Shown piece by piece: positions 41,940-50,861 of a DNA stretch of 64,000 nt. The notes below the pieces were generated by a model. The model ran no database searches. It saw only the letters and a program-made list of their open reading frames with translations, and was not told the DNA's origin. The position numbers were made by a program, and so were the translations under genes. Numbering within the stretch: position 1 is the first letter of the stretch; every line of letters begins with the position of its first letter. The DNA is from UBA6176 sp032119375 (GTDB lineage Bacteria > Verrucomicrobiota > Verrucomicrobiia > Limisphaerales > UBA9464), in contig CAYSGH010000014.1 in the NCBI GenBank assembly GCA_964430505.1, positions 3,741 through 67,740 on the forward strand, in the 5' to 3' direction.

Positions 41940-44600
41940 ATGGCGACACTTGATTCCATGGGCTCCGGCCGCACTCTCGGGCTTGATGCATTCCACGGGG
42001 CAAGCGATCGGACGAAGGCCGGGCCAATGGCCGGGCCAACGACCGGGCCTTCCCGCGCCGACATCGTGCATCGGGTGATGGCCGAGCCTGTTTCCAGCCC
42101 CAGGTCCCGCGTCGTCGTGGACGGCAAGTTCTTCCGGCTTGAGGGGCGCAAGTTCCACCCGCGCGGCGTCACGTATGGGCCGCTGAAGTCGGATGGCCCC
42201 GACGAGGGCTTTGCGGGGCGGGAACGGACGGTGGCGGACCTTGACCTGTTGCTGGAGCTGGGGGCGAACGTGGTGCGGTTGTATCACGTTCCGCCGCGGT
42301 GGTTCCTCGACCTGCTGCACGAGCGCGGGCTGAAGGCCATGGTGGACGTGCCGTGGAACAAGCACCTCTGCTTCCTCGACACGGCGGCGGCACGCAACGA
42401 GGCCCGGGACCGGGTGCGGCGGGCTGCGCGGGCGTTGCGGGCGCACCCGGCGGTCTTCGCGCTGAGCGTCGTGAACGAGATCCCGGCCGACATCGTGCGC
42501 TGGAGCGGCGCGGCCGAGGTGGCGGCGTTCATCGACGATTTGGTGGCGGACGCCAAGGCAGAGGACCCGGAACTCCTGTGCACGTTTGGGAACTTTCCCT
42601 CCACCGAGTTCCTGCGGCCGCGCACGACGGACTTCGTCTGCTTCAACGTTTATCTGCACGAGCGACGTCCCTTCGAGAACTACGTGGCCCGGCTCCAGAC
42701 GATGGCCGAGACGCGGCCGCTCGTGCTGGGGGAGTTTGGCATCGACTCGATCCGCGAGGGCGACGCCCGGCAGGCCGAGATCGTGGGATGGCAGGTGGAG
42801 GCCGCCTTCCAGGGTGGCGTCGCGGGCGTGTTCGTGTACGGATTCACGGACGAATGGGTCAAGGATGGCGAGCCCGTGACGGATTGGGCGTTCGGGCTCA
42901 CGACCGCGCAACGGCGGAGGAAGCCGGCGTTTGAGTCGGTGCGCGAGCGGTTTGCGGCCGCGCCGCTCTTCCCGTTGCCCGCCGCCCCCCGCGTCTCGGT
43001 CGTCGTGGCCAGCTACAACGGCGCCGCCACCCTCCGCGCCTGCCTCTTGTCGCTCGAACGGCTCAACTACCCGGACTACGAGGTGCTGCTCGTGGACGAC
43101 GGATCGACGGACGCCACGGCCGACATCGCCGTGTTGTTCCCGCGGGTGCGGACAATTCGTCACGATACCAACCTGGGCCTGGGGGTCGCCCGCAACACCG
43201 GCATCTACGCGGCGACGGGCGACATCGTCGCCTTCACGGACTCTGATTGCCGGGCCGACGAGGACTGGCTGCACCACCTCGTGGGCGACCTGCTGCGCGC
43301 GGGCTACGCCGGCATGGGCGGGCACAACCTGCTGCCGCCGGACGACTCGGCCGTCGCGGCGGCCGTGATGGTGTCGCCGGGCGGCCCTGCGCACGTGATG
43401 CTGACGGACCGGCTGGCGGAGCACGTGCCGGGGTGCAACATGGCCTTCCATCGCTGGGCCTTGCTGGAGCTGGGCGGGTTTGACCCCGTGTACCGGCGCG
43501 CGGGCGACGACGTGGACATTTGCTGGCGGCTCCAGCAGCGCGGCTACCGCATCGGCTTCAGCCCCGGGGGCTTCGTGTGGCATTACCGGCGCAACACCGT
43601 CCGCGCCTACCTCCGCCAGCAGGCGGGCTATGGCGACGCCGAGGCGTTGCTGGAGCGGCGTCACCCGGAAAACTTCAACCGCTTCGGCGGCTCCATCTGG
43701 CATGGGCGCATCTATTCGCCCGCCAAGATCGGCGTCGAGACCTCCCGCCCCATCATCTACCACGGGCTGTTCGGGACCGGGTTGTTCCAGAGCATCTACG
43801 TCTCCAACCCGGGGCTGACACTCCTGGTGGTGACGAGCCTCGAGTATCATTTTCTCCTTACCTTGCCCTTGCTGGTCCTCGGGGCCGTTGCCCCGCCGTT
43901 CACCACCATCGGTCTCGCCTCCCTGGCCCTCTCCATCGGCATGTGCGTCGCCGCCGCGCTGCAGGCGGACCTCGCCCCGGGCCGTCGCCGCTGGTGGTCA
44001 CGGCCCTTGGTCGCGTGGCTGTTCCTCCTGCAACCGGTCGTGCGCGGATGGGCGCGCCACCGGAACCATCTCGCCGGCCAGCAGGCTCCCTTGGGCGACC
44101 GGGAGACGCTCGAATCCCTGAGTCTCGAAGGGCATGAAGGCGACCTGCGCCTCCTGCGCTTCTGGTCCCAGCAACACATCGACCGCGTGCGGTTCCTGCG
44201 CCGGGTGATGCAGCGCCTCGACGAACGCTCGTGGCAAAACAAGCCGGACGGCGGATGGAGCCGCCACGACCTCGAAATCTATGGCAGCCGTTGGGCCGTG
44301 CTCCGGCTGACGACGGCCGTGGAATACCTGGCGAATGGTTCCGAGGTGCTCCGATGCCGCCTCGCCACCTCGTGGAGCTTCGTGGCGCGCGCGTCCTTCC
44401 TCGCGCTTGCCGGAGCGTCGCTGGTCGTCATTGGGTTCGCCGGCGGCCGTTGGTGGTGGCTCCTGCTCGCCTTGCTCCCCGCCGTCGCGTGGCGCCTCCA
44501 CCGTGCCGAGCGGACCCTGCTCCGTCGCGTCGTGACCTTCCTGGAGGAGCGCGCCAAGGAGAACGGCTTGGTCAAGCTTCGGGCCGAGGACACGCGGTAG
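41940..44600 (+). CDS. Fusion of a GH2-like TIM barrel with a family 2 glycosyltransferase
   Basis: An 886-residue protein. Residues about 55-340 form a glycosidase-like barrel (DGKFFRLEGRKFHPRGVTYGP, VVNEIPADIVRW, with the acid/base-type NE, and RPLVLGEFGID, where a nucleophile Glu would be). Residues about 355-610 are a GT-A glycosyltransferase (VSVVVASYNGAATLRACL, LLVDDGSTDATADIAV and AFTDSDCRADEDW, a DxD-like Asp-Ser-Asp). A C-terminal part with several hydrophobic segments and a long charged tail follows. The enzyme could trim and build the same polymer at the membrane. The N-terminal 46 residues are low-complexity; an alternative ATG at 42078 exists. The neighbouring flippase suggests envelope glycan synthesis. 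Confidence 0.85.
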   Translation: MATLDSMGSGRTLGLDAFHGASDRTKAGPMAGPTTGPSRADIVHRVMAEPVSSPRSRVVVDGKFFRLEGRKFHPRGVTYGPLKSDGPDEGFAGRERTVADLDLLLELGANVVRLYHVPPRWFLDLLHERGLKAMVDVPWNKHLCFLDTAAARNEARDRVRRAARALRAHPAVFALSVVNEIPADIVRWSGAAEVAAFIDDLVADAKAEDPELLCTFGNFPSTEFLRPRTTDFVCFNVYLHERRPFENYVARLQTMAETRPLVLGEFGIDSIREGDARQAEIVGWQVEAAFQGGVAGVFVYGFTDEWVKDGEPVTDWAFGLTTAQRRRKPAFESVRERFAAAPLFPLPAAPRVSVVVASYNGAATLRACLLSLERLNYPDYEVLLVDDGSTDATADIAVLFPRVRTIRHDTNLGLGVARNTGIYAATGDIVAFTDSDCRADEDWLHHLVGDLLRAGYAGMGGHNLLPPDDSAVAAAVMVSPGGPAHVMLTDRLAEHVPGCNMAFHRWALLELGGFDPVYRRAGDDVDICWRLQQRGYRIGFSPGGFVWHYRRNTVRAYLRQQAGYGDAEALLERRHPENFNRFGGSIWHGRIYSPAKIGVETSRPIIYHGLFGTGLFQSIYVSNPGLTLLVVTSLEYHFLLTLPLLVLGAVAPPFTTIGLASLALSIGMCVAAALQADLAPGRRRWWSRPLVAWLFLLQPVVRGWARHRNHLAGQQAPLGDRETLESLSLEGHEGDLRLLRFWSQQHIDRVRFLRRVMQRLDERSWQNKPDGGWSRHDLEIYGSRWAVLRLTTAVEYLANGSEVLRCRLATSWSFVARASFLALAGASLVVIGFAGGRWWWLLLALLPAVAWRLHRAERTLLRRVVTFLEERAKENGLVKLRAEDTR

Positions 44601-44619
44601 GCCGCGCACCCGGTCAGGT

Positions 44620-45453
44620 TCAGTCCTCCGAATCCAGGGAGACGTCTCCGCGGGGCTCGCCCTCGATTTCCGGCACGTCATGGGTGCCGTCGTTGCCACG
44701 TTCGCCTGCCGGTTCTCCCCGGCTGGTGCCCTCGTCGGGCGGCTCCAGCATCACCACGAACTCGCCCTTGCGCGGTCGTCGGTCCAGCTCCGCCGCCAAC
44801 GCCGACGTCGTGCCCCGAAGGAATTCCTCGAAGCGCTTCGTCACCTCGCGCGCGACGACGGCCCGGCGGCCCGGCGCACGCGCCGCCAGCTCGGCAAGCA
44901 AACGCCCCACCCGGTGCGGCGACTCGTACACGCACAACGTCCCCGGCAACGCCAACAGCTCGCCCAGTCGTCGCGCCCGCTGCCCGGACTTCACCGGCAG
45001 GAACCCCGCGAAGTGAAACGTCTCCGTGGGCAGCCCGCTGGCCGTCAGTGCTGCCACGGCCGCGCATGGCCCCGGTACCGGCTCCACCCGCAACCCGGCC
45101 CCGATGGCCTCCGCCACGACGCGCTCCCCGGGGTCGGAAATCCCCGGCGTGCCCGCGTCCGTCACCAACGCGACGGTCTCCCCCGCGCGCAGGCGGCCCA
45201 AGATCTCGGCGGAGCGCCGCGCCTCGTTGAAGTGGAAGTAGCTCACCATGGGCTTCCGGATGCCAAAGTGCTGCAGCAACTGGCCCGTCCGGCGCGTGTC
45301 CTCCGCCGCGACAACCGTGCATTCCCTCAGCACCCGCAACGCGCGCAAGGTGATGTCCTCGCGGTTCCCAATGGGCGTCGCGACCAGGTACAACGTCCCC
45401 GGAACCAACGGCGGCAATGTCTGCGTCGGTGCAGACTCAGCGTCTTCGTGCAC
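44620..45453 (-). CDS. rsmI: 16S rRNA (cytidine(1402)-2'-O)-methyltransferase
   Basis: A 277-residue tetrapyrrole-methylase-fold enzyme. GTLYLVATPIGNREDITLRAL near the start, AAEDTRRTGQLLQHFGI, TDAGTPGISDPGERV and CVYESPHRV are the RsmI blocks. It uses SAM to methylate the ribose of C1402 in 16S rRNA. I prefer a GTG start at 45453 because it gives a family-length N-terminus with few extra residues; a longer in-frame stretch to 45513 is possible. The gene is convergent with the GH-GT2 fusion (gap 19 bases). A minisatellite and a palindromic repeat lie upstream of it. Confidence 0.92.
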   Translation of the reverse strand: MHEDAESAPTQTLPPLVPGTLYLVATPIGNREDITLRALRVLRECTVVAAEDTRRTGQLLQHFGIRKPMVSYFHFNEARRSAEILGRLRAGETVALVTDAGTPGISDPGERVVAEAIGAGLRVEPVPGPCAAVAALTASGLPTETFHFAGFLPVKSGQRARRLGELLALPGTLCVYESPHRVGRLLAELAARAPGRRAVVAREVTKRFEEFLRGTTSALAAELDRRPRKGEFVVMLEPPDEGTSRGEPAGERGNDGTHDVPEIEGEPRGDVSLDSED

Positions 45454-45602
45454 CGCGCCACCCTGCCGCCTCCGCCGTGCTTCCCCAAGCCCGCAGTCCC
45501 AATTCACCCGCAAACGCAGCCAGACCGTCCCGGTCCGGTTCTATCCAAGCCCAGCCCCACGGCATCCATTCATCCGAGCGCTGCGACGGCTCCTGAACGG
45601 GT

Positions 45603-45847
45603 CCGTGCGGTCGTTGCGGCGCATCGTGCGGTCGTTGCGGCGCATCGTGCAGTCGTTGCGGCGCGTCGTGCGGTCGTTGCGGCGCGTCGTGCGGTCGTTG
45701 TGGCGCATCGTGCGGTCGTTGCGGCGCGTCGTGCGGTCGTTGCGGCGCGTCGTGCGGTCGTTGCGGCGCATCGTGCGGTCGTTGCGGCGCGTCGTGCGGT
45801 CGTTGCGGCGCGTCGTGCAGTCGTTGCGACGCATCGTGCGGTCGTGG
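45603..45847. repeat. 21-base tandem repeat (minisatellite), 11 full copies and a partial
   Basis: The unit reads TCGTGCGGTCGTTGCGGCGC followed by A or G (21 bases). Eleven complete copies start at 45603, 45624 and so on to 45813; a twelfth breaks down after 45844. Copies differ mainly at the last base and at one internal base (GCGGT/GCAGT). As 21 is divisible by three, all six frames stay open through the array. Confidence 0.95.
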
Positions 45848-45997
45848 GAGCGCTCCGTGCGCGCGCTTTCACCCTAGAAACGGCAGTCGAAGAGGATTTC
45901 AAGACAAGGAAAGGGCCCTCCCATCCGGGAGGATGGGCTCACGGGCAGGAACCCAAGGGCTCACCCTGCGAGTGAGGTCGTGGTGGGCTCGACGCGG

Positions 45998-46074
45998 CTG
46001 TAGGCCGGGTCCCCTGACCCGGCGCACCGGGCAAGCGGCATCGCCATCGCCGCGTGAGGGCACGCGGCCTACAG
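45998..46074. repeat. Composite palindromic intergenic repeat, copy 2
   Basis: Same outer arms as copy 1 (CTGTAGGCCG/CGGCCTACAG), with inner GGGTCCCCTGACCC on the left and CGCGTGAGGGCACGCG on the right. Compared with copy 1 the inner hairpin bases are exchanged (CGCGT against GGGT), with pairing preserved on each side. Confidence 0.8.
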
Positions 46075-46299
46075 ACTGCCCAACTAACGTTTCCGGGTTC
46101 ACCCTCGATGCGGCGGGGTCATGACAACCCAATAGGAAAACAGGCGATCCATGTATCTCGCCGTCGTCGCCGCGTACGAGATGCGCCGCACGGTCATCCG
46201 CTCCTTGCCCGCCCTGGACGAGGCGTCAGCCAGGGTCGGCCGGGTTCAGTGGGCTGGGTTCCCTGACTCGGGGCGTCTTGCGGGGTGGGTATGGGAACG

Positions 46300-46330
46300 A
46301 AAAAGGGGCGGCCCTGGTTGGGGCCGCCCC
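46300..46330 (-). terminator. Rho-independent terminator of the LamG gene
   Basis: GGGGCGGCCC (46305-46314) and GGGCCGCCCC (46321-46330) form a perfect 10-base stem with a 6-base loop. Read on the minus strand it is followed by TTTTT (46304-46300), about 40 bases after the stop codon at 46371. Confidence 0.9.
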
Positions 46331-46370
46331 GTTGCATTCAACGCGTGTCCCCGTGTGGGGACGCGGATTC

Positions 46371-49300
46371 CTAGTACTTGATGACCAGCTTGCCGTTGAT
46401 GGCCTCGACGCTCTTGATGGCGCGGGCAGGCGAGATGGTGAGGTAGGCCTCGGTCGCGCCCGAGGGCACGTCCGCGGTAATGGTCTTGGAGACGGGGTCA
46501 TCGACCACGTTGGTGAGGGTAGCGCCCGCGAATCCGGCGGGCGGCGTGCCGGTGATGACGGTGGGGGCGGCGACGCTGTCGAAACTGTTGCCGACCTGCC
46601 CGGCGAAGTAGATCGATCGGGCCTCGATGGGGGTGAGGGCGCGGCGCCAGATGCCGACGTCGTCGATGGCACCGGCGCCGTTGACGCCGTAGTCACCGTT
46701 GGGGTTCTGGCCAATGGCGAGGCCGTTGCCGTAGTCGAGGGTGGCGAGGCCGGCGATGGAGTACTGGTGGAGGAACTTGCCATCCACGTACACGGAGGCG
46801 ACGGCGGCGGCGCGGTCCACGACGGCAACGACGTTGTGCCAGGCGCCGTCGTTCATAACGGGGCTGTTGGGCACGGGATCCGCGACGTAGGTGCCGCTGT
46901 TCGCCGTGCTCACGAGGGACAGCTCGATCTTCCCGCCCGAGTCCGCGAAGCACCAGCCCTGCTGGTAGGTGGAGCCGGGCGCGTTGCCGATCAGCGGAAG
47001 GTCGTTCTTCCAGTCTGTGTACTGCGCCCAGAACGAGACCGAGAAGCTGTCGGCCTCGGTGAAGGAGAAGTCGGTGGCGGTCCCGACGTTGACCCAGTTG
47101 AAGATGGAGCCGGCGACGGTCTCCAGGCTGACGGCCTTGGAGCCGATCTTGCCTGGCACGAAGGTAGGGTTGCCCACGGCGACGCCGTTGTTGCCGCGTG
47201 ACGAGGCGTCCTTGTAGTCGCCGTCGAAGCGGAGGTGGAGGACGAGGTCCTGGGGCAGGTTGACGGCCGTCGGGATGGGCAGCGCGTTGATGGCCGCCGG
47301 GGCGCTGGTGACGACCTTGCCGCCGCCGTTGACCACAAACCGGTACGAGCCCGAGTCCGAGGCGGCGAGGCTTGCGAAGCTCAGGACGGGGCTGGTGGCT
47401 TCCGGGATGGCGACGCCGTCCTTGATCCATTGGAAGTTCAGGGGAGGCGTGCCGGCCGCGCTGGCCTTCAACGTCGCCTTGTCGCCCACGAACGCCGTGA
47501 CGGGCGAAGGACCCGACACGATCGAGGGCGGCACGGCGGCGAACTTGTTTTGGAATGCCGCGTCGCGGATGGCTTGGATCTCGGCGCGGGTGAGGGCGTG
47601 GTCGAAGATGGCGACCTCGTCGATCAAGCCCCCGAAGATGCGGTTGCCGAGGGGGTCGGTGCCGATGTGGATGGGGGCGATGAACGACTGCGTGCCGTGA
47701 GCGGTGGGGTTGGATGCGGATTGAAGGCCGGACCCGGAGTCGAGGTACATGGTGGCCAGCTTGGGCTCCACCACGATGGCGACCATGTTCCATGCGTCGG
47801 TGACGGGAGTGAGGGCGGAGTCCCAGTTGTATAGGATGGCGTTGTCATTCCAGTTGTACCCGAGGGTGCGGGAGGAGGGCCGAAGAAAGAGGCCGGAGGC
47901 CGGGGCCCCGCCGCCTCGGACGTACACGAGGCCGCTGAAGTCGGTAGGAGGCAGGCCCTTGGGCTGGATGAAGGCGATGATGGTGGCGCTCGTGAAGGTG
48001 GCGTTGAGCGGCGCGCAGGTGACGTCGCTGGTGTTGCCATCGAACAGGAGGGCGTTGTTGCCGGCCTCGAATCCGGACTGGCCGGACGGGCGGGGGCCCG
48101 CTTGGCCGGCCTTCGTGGTCACGGGGTTGAACGTGCCGTTGAAGCCGCCCACGGAGTCGTACGCGACCGAGCCATTGGCCTCGTTGAGGCGCCAGTAGGC
48201 GATGGGGCCGCTGGAGAGGATGGCGGCGGCCGCGTTGGGCGAGACCGGGAGGACGGTGAGCGCGGCGGCGGGCGAGGTGACGCTGCCGTTGGGGTTGGTG
48301 GCCAGGACGGCGTAGTTGCCGGCCGCGGCGGCGTTCACCCGCGTGATCGTGAGATCCTTGCTGGTTGCGCCCGCGATGGGCGTGCCGTCCTTCGTCCATT
48401 GGAAGGTGATGGGCGTGCTGCCGACGGCGTCGGCGCTGAACTTGGCGGTGCCACCGGGGAACACGGAGACGGCCACGGGCGACTTCGAGAGGATGGGCGG
48501 CCCGGCAAGGACGGTGAGCGTGACCGCCTTGCTGGTGACGTTGCCGTAGGGGTTGGTGATGACCACGGTGTAGTCGCCGGAGTCCGAGGCCGTGAGGTTT
48601 GGCAGGGAGAGGGTGGGCGACGTTCGGCCGGACAACGCGGTGGCCCGGAGCTTCCACTGGTAGGAGATGGGGGTGCCACCGATGGCGGCGACGGAGAGGA
48701 TGGCGTTCATGCCCTCGTACAGGGTGCCGGATGGGCCGACGGGCTGGGAGGTGACGACAGGGGGCATTTGGCCGGCCGCGTAGAGGCTTTGCAACTGGGC
48801 GCCGGTCAGCGCCTTGTCGAAGATGGCGACCTCGTCGATGACGCCGTCATACCGACGGTTCTGCGTCGCCGTGGGGTCCATGCCGAGGAAGATGGAATCG
48901 ATGCTGAAGTCGTGCGGGGTGATGCTCGCGACGTTGGTGGCGAGCACGCCGTTGAGGCACAGGATGGTTTGCGTGGGGCTGAACGAGGCCGCCACGAAGC
49001 TCCAGACGCCGTCCGGGATGACCATGCGCGGGGAAGGGATGAAGCCGTAGCCGGTGTCATTCCAGTGATAGCGCAGGTCGTTGCCGTCGCCGAAGCCGAA
49101 GCCGGTCGCCGAGCCGTCGCCGTTGCGCTGGAAGAGCACGGGGGCCCAGCCGCCGGCCATCCAGCCCTGGATGTCGTCCGAGGGGCCGTTGCGCTTGATC
49201 CACGCGGTGAACGTGACGGTGTCGGAGGTGAGCGAGGGTCCCGGGATGGAGATGGTGCCGGCGTTGGGATCGTCCTTGGACTGGCCGAGCCATCCGTTGA

Positions 49301-50333
49301 TCACGGCGGCCTTGTTGTTGGCTCCGAAGCCCGGGTAGGACACGCCGGGCTGGTTCATCACCACGCCATCGGAGACCAGGGCGTTCTGGCCCGCGCCCCA
49401 TGAGCCGGAGTTGGCAGACACGGCGGGCTCGGCCGACGGGCTATAGACAGGCTCGTTGAGGCGGTAGTAGAGGAGGGGGTTGGCCTGGTTGACCAGGGTG
49501 TCATAGGACGGGGAGGGGGTGGCGCTCCTGCCGTTGTCGTGGTGCAACTTGATGACCTCGGCGCTCAGGGCGGTGCTATACACGGCCACTTCGTCCACGT
49601 AGCCCGAGTAGGCAAAGGCGAGGTCGTTGCGGCGTCCGACGGTGAAGTAGCCGTCGTAGTTGGGGGCATACCCTGGGGACAAGCCGGAGGATTGGAGCTC
49701 GCCGTTGACGTAGAGGGACGCCAGGCCTGTTGCGGCGTCGTAGGAGACGACAACATGCGCCCAGGTGCCCACCGTGGGGACATCGCCGCCGTTCAGAGTG
49801 AGGGAACGGTTGATGCCAACGTGGTTGAACATGCGGAAGTTCCAGCCCTTGCCGCCCGCGCTCGCGCCGTTGTCCTGGTACAGGAGCCACCCCGAGCGGT
49901 TCGGCCCGGTGGCGCCGTTCTGGAGGTGTCCGAAGGTCATCACGCACGTGAGGCCGGCCGGCTCCGCGATGGGTTGCGCCCAAATCTCCGCCGTGAACGA
50001 GCCCTGGGGATTGGTGGACGCGTCGAAGGGCGTCTGGATCCAGCCATCGCCCACCGTAGCACCGCCATCGGCGCTGCCTGCCAACGCCCCCGGGGTCGAG
50101 CCGTGCATCGGGCTCGTGGTGTTGTCGTTCACGTAGTAGGCGTCGCCGATGGGGCCGGCCGAGCCTTGGTTGACGGCACGGTTGCTCGGGACGGCCAGCG
50201 CCTCGTTGAAGCGGTAGTAGCCCACCGGCCCGAGGCTGGACACGGTGCCGGGGTAGTCGGCGTGCGCCGAGCCCATGAGGGCGGCGGCGGCTGCCATGGC
50301 CCATGGCAGGCGAGTACTGTTGGCGTGCTTCAT
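46371..50333 (-). CDS. Large exported LamG/Ig-like multidomain protein
   Basis: A 1320-residue exported protein. Signal peptide to about residue 25 (ALMGSAHA). Four LamG/concanavalin-like modules, each opening GPVGYYRFNEA, PLLYYRLNEP, GPIAYWRLNEA or DLVLHLRFDGD and ending with a VDEVAVY/IDEVAIF/DDVGIW motif, alternate with three Ig-like domains (PPVVTSQPVGPSG..., PPILSKSPVAVS..., PPSIVSGPSPVTA...) that carry GDYTVVITNPYGN-type strands. The last about 90 residues are a beta domain ending VEAINGKLVIKY. Such proteins are typical of Verrucomicrobiota outer surfaces or secretomes; binding to glycans is likely, catalysis not evident. An AAGGA site lies 5 bases before the ATG at 50333. A strong terminator follows. 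Confidence 0.9.
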   Translation of the reverse strand: MKHANSTRLPWAMAAAAALMGSAHADYPGTVSSLGPVGYYRFNEALAVPSNRAVNQGSAGPIGDAYYVNDNTTSPMHGSTPGALAGSADGGATVGDGWIQTPFDASTNPQGSFTAEIWAQPIAEPAGLTCVMTFGHLQNGATGPNRSGWLLYQDNGASAGGKGWNFRMFNHVGINRSLTLNGGDVPTVGTWAHVVVSYDAATGLASLYVNGELQSSGLSPGYAPNYDGYFTVGRRNDLAFAYSGYVDEVAVYSTALSAEVIKLHHDNGRSATPSPSYDTLVNQANPLLYYRLNEPVYSPSAEPAVSANSGSWGAGQNALVSDGVVMNQPGVSYPGFGANNKAAVINGWLGQSKDDPNAGTISIPGPSLTSDTVTFTAWIKRNGPSDDIQGWMAGGWAPVLFQRNGDGSATGFGFGDGNDLRYHWNDTGYGFIPSPRMVIPDGVWSFVAASFSPTQTILCLNGVLATNVASITPHDFSIDSIFLGMDPTATQNRRYDGVIDEVAIFDKALTGAQLQSLYAAGQMPPVVTSQPVGPSGTLYEGMNAILSVAAIGGTPISYQWKLRATALSGRTSPTLSLPNLTASDSGDYTVVITNPYGNVTSKAVTLTVLAGPPILSKSPVAVSVFPGGTAKFSADAVGSTPITFQWTKDGTPIAGATSKDLTITRVNAAAAGNYAVLATNPNGSVTSPAAALTVLPVSPNAAAAILSSGPIAYWRLNEANGSVAYDSVGGFNGTFNPVTTKAGQAGPRPSGQSGFEAGNNALLFDGNTSDVTCAPLNATFTSATIIAFIQPKGLPPTDFSGLVYVRGGGAPASGLFLRPSSRTLGYNWNDNAILYNWDSALTPVTDAWNMVAIVVEPKLATMYLDSGSGLQSASNPTAHGTQSFIAPIHIGTDPLGNRIFGGLIDEVAIFDHALTRAEIQAIRDAAFQNKFAAVPPSIVSGPSPVTAFVGDKATLKASAAGTPPLNFQWIKDGVAIPEATSPVLSFASLAASDSGSYRFVVNGGGKVVTSAPAAINALPIPTAVNLPQDLVLHLRFDGDYKDASSRGNNGVAVGNPTFVPGKIGSKAVSLETVAGSIFNWVNVGTATDFSFTEADSFSVSFWAQYTDWKNDLPLIGNAPGSTYQQGWCFADSGGKIELSLVSTANSGTYVADPVPNSPVMNDGAWHNVVAVVDRAAAVASVYVDGKFLHQYSIAGLATLDYGNGLAIGQNPNGDYGVNGAGAIDDVGIWRRALTPIEARSIYFAGQVGNSFDSVAAPTVITGTPPAGFAGATLTNVVDDPVSKTITADVPSGATEAYLTISPARAIKSVEAINGKLVIKY

Positions 50334-50676
50334 GACGTTCCTTTTCGGGGGATGGAACCGGAACCGAGGGATGTTGTGGCCATGCAATGGCCGCAACGAC
50401 CCGGAGGCAAGGATGCGTCCGCTCCCACTTGTTGCGTGATTTCCTCCAAGGCCATTCCAAGCGCAAAAAGGCGGCCCCAGTTTGTCAAGGGATGGATTTG
50501 TGAAACACGGTGCACCCGGCTTGTGCTGCATCCGCCATCCGGGAAAACCCATGCTGCCCGGGGAGGCTGCCCCCGTCCGTCAAGATGAGGGCGCGCTTCG
50601 CGTGCCTGCCGCAGTCCGGAACAGCGCTTGCCTTCACGTCGCCCTTCTGGCGTTCTTTTACCGGTTTCGGGCAAAC
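50334..50676. other. Leader region between the LamG gene and tRNA-Ala
   Basis: No gene recognised. On the minus strand a TTGACA (50488-50483) about 150 bases upstream of the LamG start could be a -35 element, but no good -10 is found 17-18 bases downstream. The right part should contain the tRNA promoter on the plus strand; I cannot place it. Confidence 0.4.
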
Positions 50677-50752
50677 GGGGTCGTAGCTCAGTTGGTAGAG
50701 CGTCTCGTTCGCAATGAGAAGGTCAGGGGTTCGAATCCCCTCGGCTCCACCA
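50677..50752 (+). tRNA. tRNA-Ala(CGC)
   Basis: A complete cloverleaf of 76 bases including an encoded CCA. Acceptor arm GGGGTCG pairs with CGGCTCC, with the G3:T70 pair that marks alanine tRNAs. The D arm is TAGCTCAGTTGGTAGAGCG, the anticodon loop TTCGCAA gives anticodon CGC (codon GCG), and the T arm is GGGGTTCGAATCCCC. The discriminator is A. The CGC isoacceptor suits the high GC content. Confidence 0.97.
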
Positions 50753-50861
50753 GCCCGGATTTCACCGCATTGCCCCGTCCCTTCCGACAGCTCCACCACG
50801 GTCCCGTTTCCCGACGCTGTGGAACGGAGCCGGGACGGCACCGCCACGAGAGGGGAGGCGG

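Larger units (their letters stand above)
45454..46299. other. Gene-free region with minisatellite and palindromic repeat
   Basis: Over 800 bases without a convincing gene. It holds the 21-base tandem repeat (45603-45847), an imperfect GC hairpin near 45915-45935, the second composite palindromic repeat (45998-46074), and then leader-like sequence up to the terminator of the LamG gene. Short open frames here are driven by the repeat and by high GC. Confidence 0.6.

Noticed and set aside
39790..42039. Extended flippase frame to 42039
   Set aside because: The upstream part is antisense to the Val/Pro repeat protein and its terminator; flippase similarity starts near 41274.
45603..45847. Possible CRISPR array
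   Set aside because: Units are directly contiguous with no unique spacers, and no cas genes are seen.
45480..45975. Arg/Val/Ala-rich reading frames over the minisatellite
   Set aside because: All six frames are open because the unit length is 21 bases; no start, ribosome site or domain supports a protein.
46151..46381. Short frame beginning MYLAVVAAYEM
   Set aside because: No family character; it crosses the LamG terminator hairpin.
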